Origin: Cladophialophora immunda
Taxonomy: Eukaryota > Ascomycota > Eurotiomycetes > Chaetothyriales > Herpotrichiellaceae
Assembly: GCF_000835495.1 (NCBI RefSeq)
Contig: NW_015622542.1
Coordinates: forward strand, 1,696,485-1,760,484
Reading direction: 5' to 3'
DNA: 64,000 nt
Within the stretch, counting starts at the first letter, position 1. Each line of letters opens with the position of its first letter. Below, piece after piece: positions 24,315-34,719 of this stretch. The notes under the pieces are model-generated. The model was given only the letters and a program-made list of their open reading frames with translations. It had not been told where the DNA came from and did not search any database. Made by a program: the position numbers and the translations under genes.

Positions 24315-25308
24315 ACCGTTTGAGCTGCCATGTATTATGTGTGTGTCCACCGAAAATGCTTGCGCATTGTCTGCACGGAAGCGAGTTTGAAGGCCATGAC
24401 ACAACAACCTGCAAGACCTGGCGCTTTACCTAGGTATGTAGGTCGAAATGAAAATGGTTAGCCATTTCAATCGAGCCCGGCCATCTTTGGCGGCGGGCTG
24501 CGGGGCGGCGTGCGTCGTGATGGGCTCTAAGATACCAGATATCAGATACGTCGTGGATTTCCAACTTATGTCTGTTCGTGTTCTACTTCATCGCCTCCCC
24601 TTTCTTTTGGGGCTGCTTTCTGCTCGTCCCCTGAAATTCCGAGTATGTGTATGTGTGTATGAAGCCATGGACGGAGGCAGTCGTGCGTGCGTGATCTTGG
24701 GTCCTGAGATGCGAGATGCGAGATGCGAGATGCCCTTCTAGGCGTCCATCGTCTACCATCCACCATTCGAATCCTAAGCCCGTCCGTCACACGTGCCACA
24801 TGCGCCCAGCATCGTCAGAGGAGGGTCCTTGCAATGGGAGCCAGTGAACATCTATGTCAGGCAGTCATGAAACCCGACTAATGTGGCGCTGGGCCGAAGG
24901 AAAGAAAGAGCTACGAGAACACAGACGCGGGTACAGAATGGTTCCAGGAAAGCCATTCACCTTGAACGATAGGACCATTTACAGACCTCGAAGATGCAAG
25001 GCAATGCAAACAAACACTGGGATTTTTATGATTAGAAGCCTGGGATGCAGGGCTCTACGTACCTAACAATATGCGCAGATCTCGACGTGGCGCTTCGGAG
25101 GAGACAAACTGGAAGCTTGCCGCGAGCGTTCTACCAGAGAGAACAACTCCAGCTTGCTTGCTGCCCGAAGTCTATCCTGCGCGTGTGCAGAAAGGAGCAG
25201 AAGACATAGCTGCTGTAAGTCCCCAGTAACAAGGAAAGGCGCAAGAACGCCGTATCAGACTGACCTGATGGAGCCTCCTTCAAGGGCCATTCCGCTTGAC
25301 CACACCAT
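24315..25308. other. Convergent intergenic region NUP160 / PRP40
   Basis: About 1 kb with no supported gene. It contains a small tandem repeat at 24706-24732 (listed separately) and a GT-rich run (gtatgtgtatgtgtgtatg) near 24645. Open frames at 24448-24741 and 25154-25567 are respectively noise and antisense to PRP40. Confidence 0.5.
24706..24732. repeat. Short 7-bp tandem repeat
   Basis: The unit gagatgc is repeated almost four times in a row in the convergent intergenic region. It is a simple microsatellite-like tract with no sign of function. Confidence 0.8.
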
Positions 25309-27674
25309 TCAATCCTCCTCGATCTCGCCTTCTTCACTTCCTGAATGCACTCCACTCGGCTCCGGGACTTGCAGCATGTCACTGTCTTTGTCTTTCTTGG
25401 CCGACGACGGTTCGGGGGTTTTACTCTTTCCCTTCTCACGCGACCGCGATCTTCTCTCTCGGCGATTCCGCTTTGCACTACGCCGTCCACTCTCAACACT
25501 GTCTTCACTTCCCTCCCGTCTCCGTCGTCGATCGCTGCCCGTAATACTCCTTGATTCTTCGCCATAGTTGAGCTCATCTCTGCTGCTGCGCGGTTCGGCT
25601 CGTGTGCGATATAGGCGCTCTCGTTCCTCTTCTTTCTCGCGGCGTTCACGCTCGTAAGTACTCATGCGTCGAGTTGGAGGGGTTCTGTCACGATCCAGGC
25701 GACCGTGTCTCTCGTCGCGGTCTCTTCGCTCGCGAGCGTGTGAAGGCGGTGGGCTGAATCCACTCGCCTTTCTATATTGTTTCTCCCGAGCTGCCTGTGC
25801 CTTGCGGCGGTCTGCTTCATAGGCATCGGGCTCTGGGGTTTTGGAGAGTCGGCCGTATCTGGTTTCGCCGCGATGGCCGTTTCGATGATCTCGGTCATCA
25901 CCTCGTCGGGAATGCCTTCGTTCTCGGTCCTTGTCGGCATCCTCTTCCTTTTCTTTCAGCCGCTTAATCACCTTGTCGAATGCAGACTTTCTCAGTTCCT
26001 CACTTTCGACGGCATGATACTCATCTGTCTTTTCCACTCGTGCTTTGATATCCTCCCATGAGTCAGTAATGCGGACCGGAGGTTCTAGATGCTTGATCCT
26101 TGAGCGCAGTGCGTCCACAGCACGGCGCTGATGGCGGTCTGCAGCGTGCTTTTCGTCCTCACTCCGACGGACCACCTTGTCATGTAGACGATGGAAGATG
26201 AGCTGTAGAGCGTCTCGATCGATATTGGCTGTTCGTCGATCAGCAAGCATGACATCAAGAAACTCGTCGAAGGAAGTTCGAGGTGTGACTTCATATCGTT
26301 TGTCCTGCACGTGGGTTAGCATATACTGTGTAGATAAAAGGGGTCCCAGCCTACCTCAAGCACATCATACACATCATTTCTTCTTCCTCGTAGAGCCCTT
26401 TCCTCCTCCTCGACCAGGTCCCAGAACAAATCCAGAGGTGTTGAGCCGCCTTGACCCAACATTGCAACATACCTCGGGTCCTCTTCGATCTCGGGCAATA
26501 TGGTCATCCACTTGGTGCCCGCCTTGATCTTGCCTTGGCTTCGCAAGCTTTGAAGCAGTTCCACGAATCTATCGCGGTTTTGTCGTTCGCGTCTTGCTTT
26601 GCTAGCTTTGTGCTGCTGACGTGCATCATTGAAGGTCCTCTCGAGCGACTTGATATGGTTCTCAAAAGCCGTCAAAACATCTGACTTACTCAGAAGCTTG
26701 AATTTCTCATCCGACTGTACCCTCTCGCTGGACTGAAGAATATCCTGGGCCTGTGCCCACCGGGTGTAAGGTTCCAGGTCGAGGGCTTTGAGAATAGCAA
26801 CCAAGTCATCCAACGCTGATTTGCGGGCGGCGGCTTCCTGCTCGATATGCTGTTTCTTAAGCTCGACAATGTATTCTTCGAAAAGTTGCTTACGCTCATC
26901 TTCGTTGTCAGTAGATCGAAAAACGGTCTCCCCTTCAATGATGGGCCGGATTGTTTTCCACCGACTATAGTGTTTGATCTCAGGGTGCGTTCTCAGCATA
27001 TTACCGAAATCTGTGCGTAGCTTAGCCAGCCTTTCTTTGGCCTTCTCCCGTTCTTGTTGCCGAACCTCGACCGCATATTTCTCGAAAGCTGCCTTCCTGT
27101 CCTTGGGGTCTTTCAAGGCTCTGTATTGAGGATCTTTGATCGTCGCCCGCATCGTCTGCTCCCATGTCCAATCAGGCTGCACATTAGACCGTCGCAGTAA
27201 TTTCATGAATGCAGCTTCCGCCTCTTCAAAGCTAGAGTAATCGGGCACCACTTCCTTCGTGATGGATGGTACCGAGAGCGCGCTCTCAGGTCGAGGTTTC
27301 GAGTCGAAGGGCGTGTGATCGTCTCGTTCGCGCGCGTTATTGTAGGCGGAAAGGGCAGTAGTTCCGCCGGCGACGAAGGCAGGGGGTTGCTGGACCGGTT
27401 TTGGAGGAAGTTGGACGGAATTCAGGGCGTCCCGATACTCTTGTGGCATTTCCCACACCGTCTGCTTGGTCTCCGAGTTTGAGTAATACTTCCGGCCTTC
27501 GGGAGTGGTGTATTCCTTCCATGGCTGAGTGGCGAGCGCCTTTTCCAGCGGACTCATGAGTTCGGCGGGTTTGGTCCATTTTGTCTCCTTTGTGACCGTG
27601 TGGTAGTAGTAGGTACGCCCGTCGGGGGCGCGCGCCTCTCGCCATTGCGCTGGTGTTGGGGGAAGCCCGTTCAT
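25309..27674 (-). CDS. PRP40: Prp40-type U1 snRNP splicing factor
   Basis: About 771 residues in two exons, 27674-26355 and 26304-25309, with an intron at 26354-26305 (GTAGGC...GTGCAG) joining NDVYDVLE to DKRYEVTP. Two WW domains open the protein: WREARAPDGRTYYYH...TKWTKP and WKEYTTPEGRKYYSN...TVWEMP. They bind proline-rich branchpoint proteins (Bbp/Prp8) and help bridge the 5' splice site and branchpoint in the nucleus. Four or more FF-type helical repeats follow from FEEAEAAFMKLLRRSNV to about residue 560. The last 200 residues are very basic with RD/RE/RS runs and the ending GSEEGEIEED. Such a tail is common in filamentous fungi and animals and absent from the shorter yeast protein. Confidence 0.93.
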
Positions 27675-28022
27675 TTTCGTGCCTCAAGGGTGTTGACCGA
27701 TCATACGAGAAAAATAGTGACGATAACAGTAAAGAGCGACGGGCCCGAGTCAGACATTGACGGTGGAGGAAGAGCTACGGTTATCGCAGTGAGAAGTGAA
27801 GAAGTAGAAAGGGAAAATCCAAGCCCGTCATTACATAAGCTTCTCGCCCACTGTGGCTTCAACTCCCAAAGACTTCACATTGTGTCTTGCACCAACTATT
27901 GACGACCATCGCTCCTTCAGGCCTTCAAGCGAGCAACTCACAATGATATCGCGACTCTGTGGCTTCGAGTAGTCACAGGGAAGACATGCCTGACAAGATC
28001 TTCCCCGAATTGACCTCCCACG
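27675..28022. promoter_or_regulatory. Divergent promoter PRP40 / TRS65
   Basis: 348 bases separate the two ATGs, which face away from each other, so both promoters must lie here or overlap. I could not pick out specific factor sites. Confidence 0.5.
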
Positions 28023-29864
28023 ATGGAAGCTGAACTTCTCAAATCTGCCTTGGTGGATGCGATTATCCCGCAAGACACAGTGACCGAGGTCTCCGAGATT
28101 CTACAAGCAGGGGCGGAGGCTCAGAATGATTCCAGCCAGCTTCTCGCTATCAAGGAAAGAGAGCTACTCTTTTTTGGTATGTTCAGCGCAAGTCGTCCAG
28201 GGAATTCTGTCTTACTCATCCCCAGATCAGATGAAAGATTGAGGACATTGGCGGCGATCCGCCTGCCTCATTGCAACGAAGACGTCTTGAAGTTGTTTCT
28301 CTCACAACTATCTTTTAAGATTGACGTGTGGGCCATCGAGGAGTCGCCAGGAAGTGAACAAAATACACCCAATGCACCCCCTCCCAAAGACCTGGTGTAT
28401 TCGGCGGAATCGATTCAGAAGAACGAACCTATAGTCCTGGTCAGTGAGGATGCAAACCGTGGTCAGACCCTAACTCTTGTCTGGGAAATTGAAATCTCCC
28501 TCAATCGACCAAGGTTTCGTGTTCCGCAGCCTGCCATCATCCTGATCCCTTCTGCCACCATCAATTCTCCTCAGGGGGACGCAATCGAGAAGAACGACGA
28601 TCTCGCACCCTTTCAGCCCCTGGAAGCAAATGTTCTTGAGCCCATGCGTTTTCTCCCGGGACTCAAGGACAATCCTCCATACCTTGCTGCTTCGAGGCTA
28701 GAACGAGTACTTCCCATGACGGCAGCTCACAAGCAACGGGTTCACCTCCAACACGTCCCTTCTAGACGACACAGAGCAGTACCTGCGACAATGTCACGAA
28801 TCCGATATCAAAAGGTGAACACTTCTGCTACGACACCAGCCACTGTTGCTCTGCTGGACATGGACATCATTCCATTTGTGCGAGTAGATGCAACAATTGA
28901 GCATGTTGATCTCTCCCTTAAGAATGGTCGGACCGAATCTTTGATGCCTGGGTTTCTGCCTATGCAGGCCCACTCAGGGGACTGCATAACATTCCTGTAT
29001 AGACTCCATCAAAAACAAGGTCCAAACCGCGCCCCTGGATTTGGACTCGCTAACCCAAACATTGACGTCCTGTCAATTGTGATTAGACTGGCGATCCAGT
29101 TGAATGAGAAATGTCATCCAATTCTCCTCATGAATTGGACTACCAACGTCGATTTCACTCCAGCCCTGAACCCCTCGTTCGGCCCTCCCTCACAACCGAT
29201 ACAACGGCCGAATCGACCCACAAGCCTCCCAGTCCACCCTGACAATGGTGCAGCAGCGTCCCTGGCAGCTATCAGCACCAGCCTACAACCAGCCTTTGAT
29301 GCTGATTCGAGGAGTGGGTTGTCAATATCTTTCACAGCTCTCGACATGCCTGTACGAGTTGGCGAACCATTCACGTGGAAGGTCCTGGTTATGAACAACT
29401 CTAAGAAGATTGCCAAGATCGCCATCATTCCTTTACCTCGGATTCAGCGACAAACTACCCAGACCCAAATGTTTGCCAAACGACACGCTCCGAAGTCATC
29501 CACCGCCTCCTTCCACCCAAGCGAGCGGCGACACACGAAGGAGGGCGAGGACGTGGACATAGCACAGGCGATTGTCGATGAGAACGTCGTCTATGCCATG
29601 CACCACTCCTACCCTGTTCCTCCGGAAACTGATCTGCTGGCCCTGACGGCGGAGTTGCGGATTGGTCCCCTGGCCCCTGACCAGTGCCATGAGAGCGAGA
29701 TTGAGATGGTCGCTTTTGAGGTCGGGACACTACTAGTCGACGCGATGAGAATAGTAGATCTAGTCAGAGAAGTGGAGGAAGGTGCTGCAGCAACGGGAGT
29801 GCTAACCGACATCAGAGACTTGCCGGACATCAAGGTGGTGAAAGCGGCGGGCGGACGAGATTGA
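28023..29864 (+). CDS. TRS65: TRAPPII subunit Trs65
   Basis: Trs65 is a fungal-specific subunit of TRAPPII, a Rab exchange factor complex at the late Golgi. The frame is open for 613 codons, but a strong GTATGT donor at 28177 and an AG at 28230 mark a likely 54-base intron; its removal changes no frame and converts FFGMFSASR... to FFDERLRTLAAIRLP, giving 595 residues. Family marks are at the C-terminus: LAPDQCHESEIEMVAFEVGT and GVLTDIRDLPDIKVV. The middle part (VRVGEPFTWKVLVMNNSKK) fits the Ig-like domain that contacts Trs120. ATG 28023 opens MEAELLKSALVDAIIP. Confidence 0.85.
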   Translation: MEAELLKSALVDAIIPQDTVTEVSEILQAGAEAQNDSSQLLAIKERELLFFGMFSASRPGNSVLLIPRSDERLRTLAAIRLPHCNEDVLKLFLSQLSFKIDVWAIEESPGSEQNTPNAPPPKDLVYSAESIQKNEPIVLVSEDANRGQTLTLVWEIEISLNRPRFRVPQPAIILIPSATINSPQGDAIEKNDDLAPFQPLEANVLEPMRFLPGLKDNPPYLAASRLERVLPMTAAHKQRVHLQHVPSRRHRAVPATMSRIRYQKVNTSATTPATVALLDMDIIPFVRVDATIEHVDLSLKNGRTESLMPGFLPMQAHSGDCITFLYRLHQKQGPNRAPGFGLANPNIDVLSIVIRLAIQLNEKCHPILLMNWTTNVDFTPALNPSFGPPSQPIQRPNRPTSLPVHPDNGAAASLAAISTSLQPAFDADSRSGLSISFTALDMPVRVGEPFTWKVLVMNNSKKIAKIAIIPLPRIQRQTTQTQMFAKRHAPKSSTASFHPSERRHTKEGEDVDIAQAIVDENVVYAMHHSYPVPPETDLLALTAELRIGPLAPDQCHESEIEMVAFEVGTLLVDAMRIVDLVREVEEGAAATGVLTDIRDLPDIKVVKAAGGRD

Positions 29865-30312
29865 CAACAACGTGGCTCTGCAACGGAGGGCCCGAAGCGC
29901 ACAAAAAGTCGATAACAGGCAGCCGCAATTGTTCGATTTTCCACAAGAAGGTCGATCTGTTCGAGCCGAGGATGGGAGAGGCTGGTTCTATCTTTGGGAT
30001 TCGATGAGTTCGCCCAGCCTGCAATGCTGCGCCTGGGAATCTGCCTTGCACTTTTGGCCAATCACAATCAGCCTCCGCAACCCAGTCTGGATACGGATTT
30101 CCGAATACGACGACAGAGCCTGGCGCACAAGCCAACACCCCTGGCCTTTCCCTGGGATGTTTGCAATAAAAGGCCCTGGGTCTGGTTCACTGGTGTTCTC
30201 ATGAAGGTGTATGTCAGTTAGATTTTCACAGCCTGGGAGAGCTAAACTCTTGTGCCGTCACCGTCAGTCAGTTTCATTATCTACCATTGGAGAGACGTCA
30301 AACCACAACAGA
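29865..30312. other. Intergenic, tandem genes
   Basis: Short intergenic stretch between TRS65 and the next gene. The downstream frame is open back to an ATG at 30211, so part of it could be coding (see next entry). Nothing else noticed. Confidence 0.45.
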
Positions 30313-31080
30313 ATGACCACCGATTACTTTGAGTACAAGCATGAGGTGCCCATCTCAACCGAGAAGGCGGTTGAGGTGGATGCCAAATCTGCAGCAGCCT
30401 CCCTCTTCTCCAATGTCTCGTACGCAACTACACTCCTCGACCCTGTTAACTTCCGCGCCGGTACGATCCTGCATATTTCGGCTCGTGGAATTGGCGTGCT
30501 CCGGTTTCCGTGCCCTTCGTCGGAGCTGAAAACTGAAGTCTTTCACGATGACGGGAGTTTGGCATATACTTCGACAAAGGCAAAGCGATGTTCTGGAGAT
30601 GCAGTACTCAACCACGCAAAACTAGGCGACCTGATAAGCACATCATATTTCTTTGGCCCCAAGCGCGAGCCGGAACTGAGGTTCATTCAAGACCAGGCTG
30701 GTCCAGGCGGCGCTGCAGACAAAATCAAAGTTTGTGGGAAGCTGGGTTCGCGGTCCACAACCTTCACCACTACAGATGGGCATTCTTTTGAATGGAGTTA
30801 CTCACACATGAAAGATGTCTTGGGCAAGAAAGTGAACATCCTTGCGCTGCGCCAGAAGGAGACGGGAACAATCCTGGCGCAGTTGATCAGATCCGATGGA
30901 ACACGGACGGAGGGTACTTCCAAATGCAGCGCTGGGAATGGCGGGCAGCTCAGACTCGACCAGGAAGCGACAAGCCATCTCGATGAGGCGATAATCGTGG
31001 CCACATGCTTGGTGATGCTGAAGAAAGAGATTGATCGGAGACGATGCTTGCAGATGATAGTGCTCGCCGGGGTTGCTTAG
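30313..31080 (+). CDS. Conserved fungal protein of unknown function
   Basis: A 255-residue single-exon protein starting MTTDYFEYKHEVPIST. An in-frame ATG at 30211 would add 34 residues that are Arg-rich and Ser/Thr-rich; I prefer the later start because that extension looks like translated leader, though a mitochondrial presequence cannot be excluded. The body looks all-beta: ILHISARGIGVLRFPCP, SLAYTSTKAKR, ISTSYFFGPKREPEL, HSFEWSYSHMKDVLGKK, ILALRQKETGTILAQL, then a C-terminal helix DEAIIVATCLVMLKKEIDRR. This pattern resembles a tubby-C/LURP-like beta fold that binds lipids, but that is a guess from pattern only. No catalytic motif is seen. Confidence 0.75.
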   Translation: MTTDYFEYKHEVPISTEKAVEVDAKSAAASLFSNVSYATTLLDPVNFRAGTILHISARGIGVLRFPCPSSELKTEVFHDDGSLAYTSTKAKRCSGDAVLNHAKLGDLISTSYFFGPKREPELRFIQDQAGPGGAADKIKVCGKLGSRSTTFTTTDGHSFEWSYSHMKDVLGKKVNILALRQKETGTILAQLIRSDGTRTEGTSKCSAGNGGQLRLDQEATSHLDEAIIVATCLVMLKKEIDRRRCLQMIVLAGVA

Positions 31081-31425
31081 CTGCAGCATAGCTGCAGTGG
31101 CGGATATTGATGTGCATTATTGCTTTGAGTTGCCGCGCGGTATTCTTTGATGACTTGTCAAGATTCCATACTATGATCAGATAATTTGTCCGTGAATCAG
31201 AGAGCATTCTCAATAAAGAACTGCAGCTCATGGAAGGCAGAGGTGACAACGAGGAGTAATCTGCGAATCGTCATAACATTATGTGATCCGCCGTAGGAGA
31301 AATACTGGCTTTCAGACGCGTAGAATGCGCATTTTGTAGCAGACTGGTCTTTGGGGCTCACTTTCATCCCCAGGATTGTGTTATTTTGTCATTCGGCGCA
31401 AGATGACTTGAAGCGTTCCGATACC
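31081..31425. other. Intergenic, tandem genes
   Basis: 345 bases with no gene or repeat noticed; expected to hold a transcript end and the promoter of the Gemin2-like gene. Confidence 0.45.
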
Positions 31426-32601
31426 ATGTCGCGCAAACGCCGCAACACGTCCTCTCCCGAGCCGGACGAGTCTCCCCCAGTCAAGCGTCGATACCGGAGC
31501 GATTCAGAGGAGGATGAGGCAGACGAAGCCCCGTATGTCGACCAGTTTAGTGGCCAGGTCGGCGCCTTTCCTGGGCTCGGAGAGGACACGGGTGAATTGT
31601 TTTATGGTCCTGCGAGTGATGGAGTTGATTACCTGAGGATGGTGCGGTAAGTCTTCCCAGTATCCCTCGGTCGCCTGTCACTGAATGTCTGGTATTCCAG
31701 GTCAAGGACAAGCAAGGGCTGATATTTGAAACCATGTTGCAGGTCAGAGGCAAAAGGTGTCCCGTCGATTATAACTACACAGATATCCGCCAGCCATCTG
31801 GATGGACTCAAGGATAAGGAGGAGGTAGAACAAGGCGGGTATTACTATGACGGAGCATACACAGCAGTCAACCAGACTCTCTCCAGGATTGAAGCCAAAA
31901 CGCCCTTGCCGCCTGCCCAACTCCAATACTACAACTCGCTCCTTGCGCATTTCAGACTAGTCCGTGCTACCTTAAGATGTCTACCACCTCTTCCAGCCGT
32001 TGAAGCACTTGGCCCCTCACAGTTCATATCATTTCCGGAAAATACTCGAAAGGTGCGGAAGCAGTGGGAAGAGCACATGTTGTCTGTGGATCCTCATCCT
32101 GTTCAGGTGGCATGTATGGACACAGATACCGTCGTGGAGTTGGTCAGGTTCCTTTCGGCAAAGCTGGACAAGATGCTTCACACGAGGGACATGGCGAGGA
32201 TCACGAGAATCGGAGCTTGGACGTGGGCAGTCCTCGGGAAGTGCCGAGATCGTGGGGAGTTGTCGAGCGAAGAAGTGGGAGATATCCGAGAATTGGCGCA
32301 GAAGGCGCTTCGGTTACAGGAGACGGGAGGCGAACGGCATGAGACTGAGGAAGAGGGTGAGGGTGAGGACGAGGACGAGAAGGAGGTTCCAAGTGAAAAG
32401 CCAGATGCTGGCGCCAATGACAGTCTTGAAGAGACACCGACTCTCAAAAATAGGGATGGAGAGGCAGAGCTCGCTGAAATCATTGAGGATTCGAGTCGAC
32501 AAAAGTGTGTCAGTGTGGTCTTGGACATGATCGTCACGGTTGCCGGCGAGGTTTACGGCCAGAGAGACTTGCTGGATCATCGGAGCAAATGGACTGACTG
32601 A
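31426..32601 (+). CDS. Gemin2/SIP1-like snRNP assembly protein
   Basis: About 359 residues in two exons, 31426-31646 and 31743-32601. The intron (GTAAGT...GTTGCAG) joins YLRMVR to SEAKGVPSI. An earlier AG at 31700 would break the frame. The N-terminus is basic and disordered (MSRKRRNTSSPEPDES). The helical core has YDGAYTAVNQTLSRIEAKTP, LPPAQLQYYNSLLAHFRLVR, VVELVRFLSAKLDKML and RITRIGAWTWAVLGKCRD, which match the pattern of the Gemin2/SIP1/Brr1 family (the WTWALL-like helix is characteristic). Those proteins hold the Sm pentamer during spliceosomal snRNP assembly. An acidic insert interrupts the C-terminal part. Family placement is by pattern, so moderate confidence. Confidence 0.68.
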
Positions 32602-32839
32602 TGACAAGTGAGATGAAGTGAATTGATAAATGAGACACACTGCCGCACATCTGCCAGGGAGTACGTTATCCCCTCTCAATCCGGCGACGGGAAACCGCAC
32701 CCACAGCCCTCCGCTGTCTTACCACAAACGAGCCTCTTGCTGCCGGTACCCGGTGCTGGATTTGACAACTGCATCCATCTGTCAACAACGTCTCGTGGGG
32801 TTACACAGTCTTGGGTTGCCTTGTTCCATCACCGCAACC

Positions 32840-34055
32840 ATGCTATTTACATGCCTCGTCCTCTTCATGCCAACCATCATTCGGCACGCCATGGCGGATT
32901 ACAACCCGGATATCTCCAACGGCACCTGCTACTACGACGATGGCATGCAGGCCGATTCCAGGTATATCCCTTGTGGGAATGCCGCCCTCGGCCACAAGTC
33001 ATGCTGTGAGAGCCTGGACATGTGTCTGTCGTCGCACGCTTGCTATAATGGTCAATGTAGGGGCCACCCTTTGCTACCCTGAGATCTCTCGCTCTAACGA
33101 TGGTCAGTTGGCGTCACATATTTGGCCGGCTGCACAGATTCTAGTTACGACGACCCCGTCTGTCCGCGTAAAGGAGAATTTCAAGGTAGGGGAAGGGATC
33201 CGTATCCAGTCCGTCCCACACTCGTTGACTCCTGCAGAGCAACCATGGGCCGGCTTGGTCTACTGCAATGGCACTTCGAATGAATGGGTCGCGTGCGAAG
33301 ATGAAGGCAGCACAGTTACGACTCCATTGCCTTGCTGGTGTCCTGAGACCGACTCGAGGACCGTTGCCTTCACCGACTCCTCCGTTCTCACGAATGTCAT
33401 GTCCTTGCCAGCAACTGTGGGCGGCAGCGTCACTTGGAAAGACGCGGATGCGTACTCATCGGAACACTCTCTTACTTCGACGCTTGATTCCTCAGATACC
33501 GAGACCACCACTTCAACCTCCATTTCCAGCTCAATGATTAGCACTCCCGGTACTGCAGCAAGTTCTAGTCTCCCTCCGCCTTCCACCTCTTTTCAGACCT
33601 TCTCTGCACCAGCGGCAACATCGACAGGAGCATCGACCAACTCCGGTTTAAACACAGGACAAAAGATAGGAATAGCATTTGGAGCAGTGTGTGGAGCAGC
33701 AATCCTGTCGGTTTCTGCTTGGTTATTATGCACAGCCGCCCGTCGCAGCGCGAAGAAAAGACAGGGGCAGAAAGAGGAAGCGCCGATGAGGGAACCCACG
33801 CTACCGCAAGTGGAGAGAAGACCGTCCGACCCCGGGATGAGGAGTCCGGCATGGTCAGGCCACAAGTCAGAACTTCCTGCCGACGAAAGTGTGACGAGTG
33901 CGTCGCCGCCGGCCCCACGATACCAGGACTTCCAGAGACCCCAGAGCGCGGAAGTCGAGGGCAGCCCGGTCCGAATGTCTCCTACGAGACCTACGCAAGA
34001 TGGTGGTTTGAGGGTGCCCGGTCGGAAAGGAACGTACTACGAGATGGCCGGATAA
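32840..34055 (+). CDS. Secreted-domain Cys-rich, Ser/Thr-rich single-pass membrane protein
   Basis: About 370 residues in three exons: 32840-33056, 33108-33185 and 33238-34055. The splices (GTAGGG...GTCAG and GTAGGG...TGCAG) join the Cys-rich part into one frame: NGQFGVTYLAGCTDSSYDD, then VCPRKGEFQEQPWAGLVYCN. The protein has a signal peptide (MLFTCLVLFMPTII), an ectodomain with about a dozen Cys residues (GTCYYDDG, KSCCESLDMCLSSHACYN, CPRK, PCWCPETD), a long Ser/Thr-rich stem, one membrane helix (IGIAFGAVCGAAILSVSAWLLC) and a basic disordered tail. The plan recalls fungal cell-wall stress sensors (Wsc/Mid2 type) and a widespread family of unknown function. A sensor role is inference. It was fragmented across frames until spliced. 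Confidence 0.85.
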
Positions 34056-34185
34056 CACACAGACACGGGTTGAATCACGGTGGGTCCTACGCGAATCACG
34101 ATGTGTGTGATTTCGGAGAGTGTTCGAAAGGGATCTTGAAGAGCTGCTCGCATGGATATTCCTCGCACTCTAGATTTGCCTGCCC

Positions 34186-34719
34186 TTAATCCTTCGCAGC
34201 ATTTGCGACAGGCGCTGAATCCTGTGAATCCCCGTTATTAGCTCCCGCTTTCTCCTCCTGACCAATTCCCCCGTCGCACCCAGCCGGGACATAAACGTAA
34301 ATACTTACCAAATAGACCTGATACAGCCGAAACCTCAACTCCTTCCCCTCGTACTCGGCCAACACGGCCCTCGCGGCCCACTCGACGGTCAACTGCTTGC
34401 CGTTCTTCAGCCCGTAGTCCACGGTGCCGTAGAGCATGCACTCCAGCCCGCCCTCGCCGAACGGGAAGATCTTGTGCAGCGAGTGCTTCCGGCTCTGGAT
34501 CGGCCCTGTCCAGAGGCCCTTGCGGAGCGCCAGGACCTGGTCCGCGCCCTTGACGGCCTTGGAGCCCATCACGAAGTCGGCGTCCGGCAGGAAGGAGGCC
34601 GCGTAGTCGTCGTGCGCGGTCGGCGTGTCCGAGACCTCGTAGAAGCGCTCGAAGAACGGGACGATGCGGGGGTCGATCTTGTCGGCGAGCGAGGGGGGGA
34701 TTTGGCCCGTGTACGTCAT
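34186..34719 (-). CDS. NTF2-like/SnoaL-like fold protein
   Basis: The frame is open for 177 codons, but a perfect intron (donor GTAAGT at 34308, branch GCTAATAAC, acceptor CACAG ending 34222) of 87 bases lies inside it and is a multiple of three. Spliced, the protein is 148 residues. It reads MTYTGQIPPSLADKIDPR, FFERFYEVSDTPTAHDDYA, DFVMGSKAVKGADQVLALR and ends EGKELRFRLYQVYLDSAPVA. This is the cone-shaped NTF2-like fold used by SnoaL-type cyclases and scytalone dehydratase-like proteins, but no catalytic residues can be assigned and many relatives have no known activity. The exon part is unusually rich in G/C third positions compared with its neighbours. Confidence 0.78.
   Translation of the reverse strand: MTYTGQIPPSLADKIDPRIVPFFERFYEVSDTPTAHDDYAASFLPDADFVMGSKAVKGADQVLALRKGLWTGPIQSRKHSLHKIFPFGEGGLECMLYGTVDYGLKNGKQLTVEWAARAVLAEYEGKELRFRLYQVYLVSIYVYVPAGCDGGIGQEEKAGANNGDSQDSAPVANAAKD

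Noticed and set aside
24706..24732. Possible CRISPR-like or regulatory repeat
   Set aside because: Units are 7 bases with no spacers; this is a simple tandem repeat.
31701..31742. Earlier acceptor AG at about 31700 for the Gemin2-like gene
   Set aside because: It puts the following exon out of the frame that carries the helical core; the AG at 31741-31742 keeps phase.
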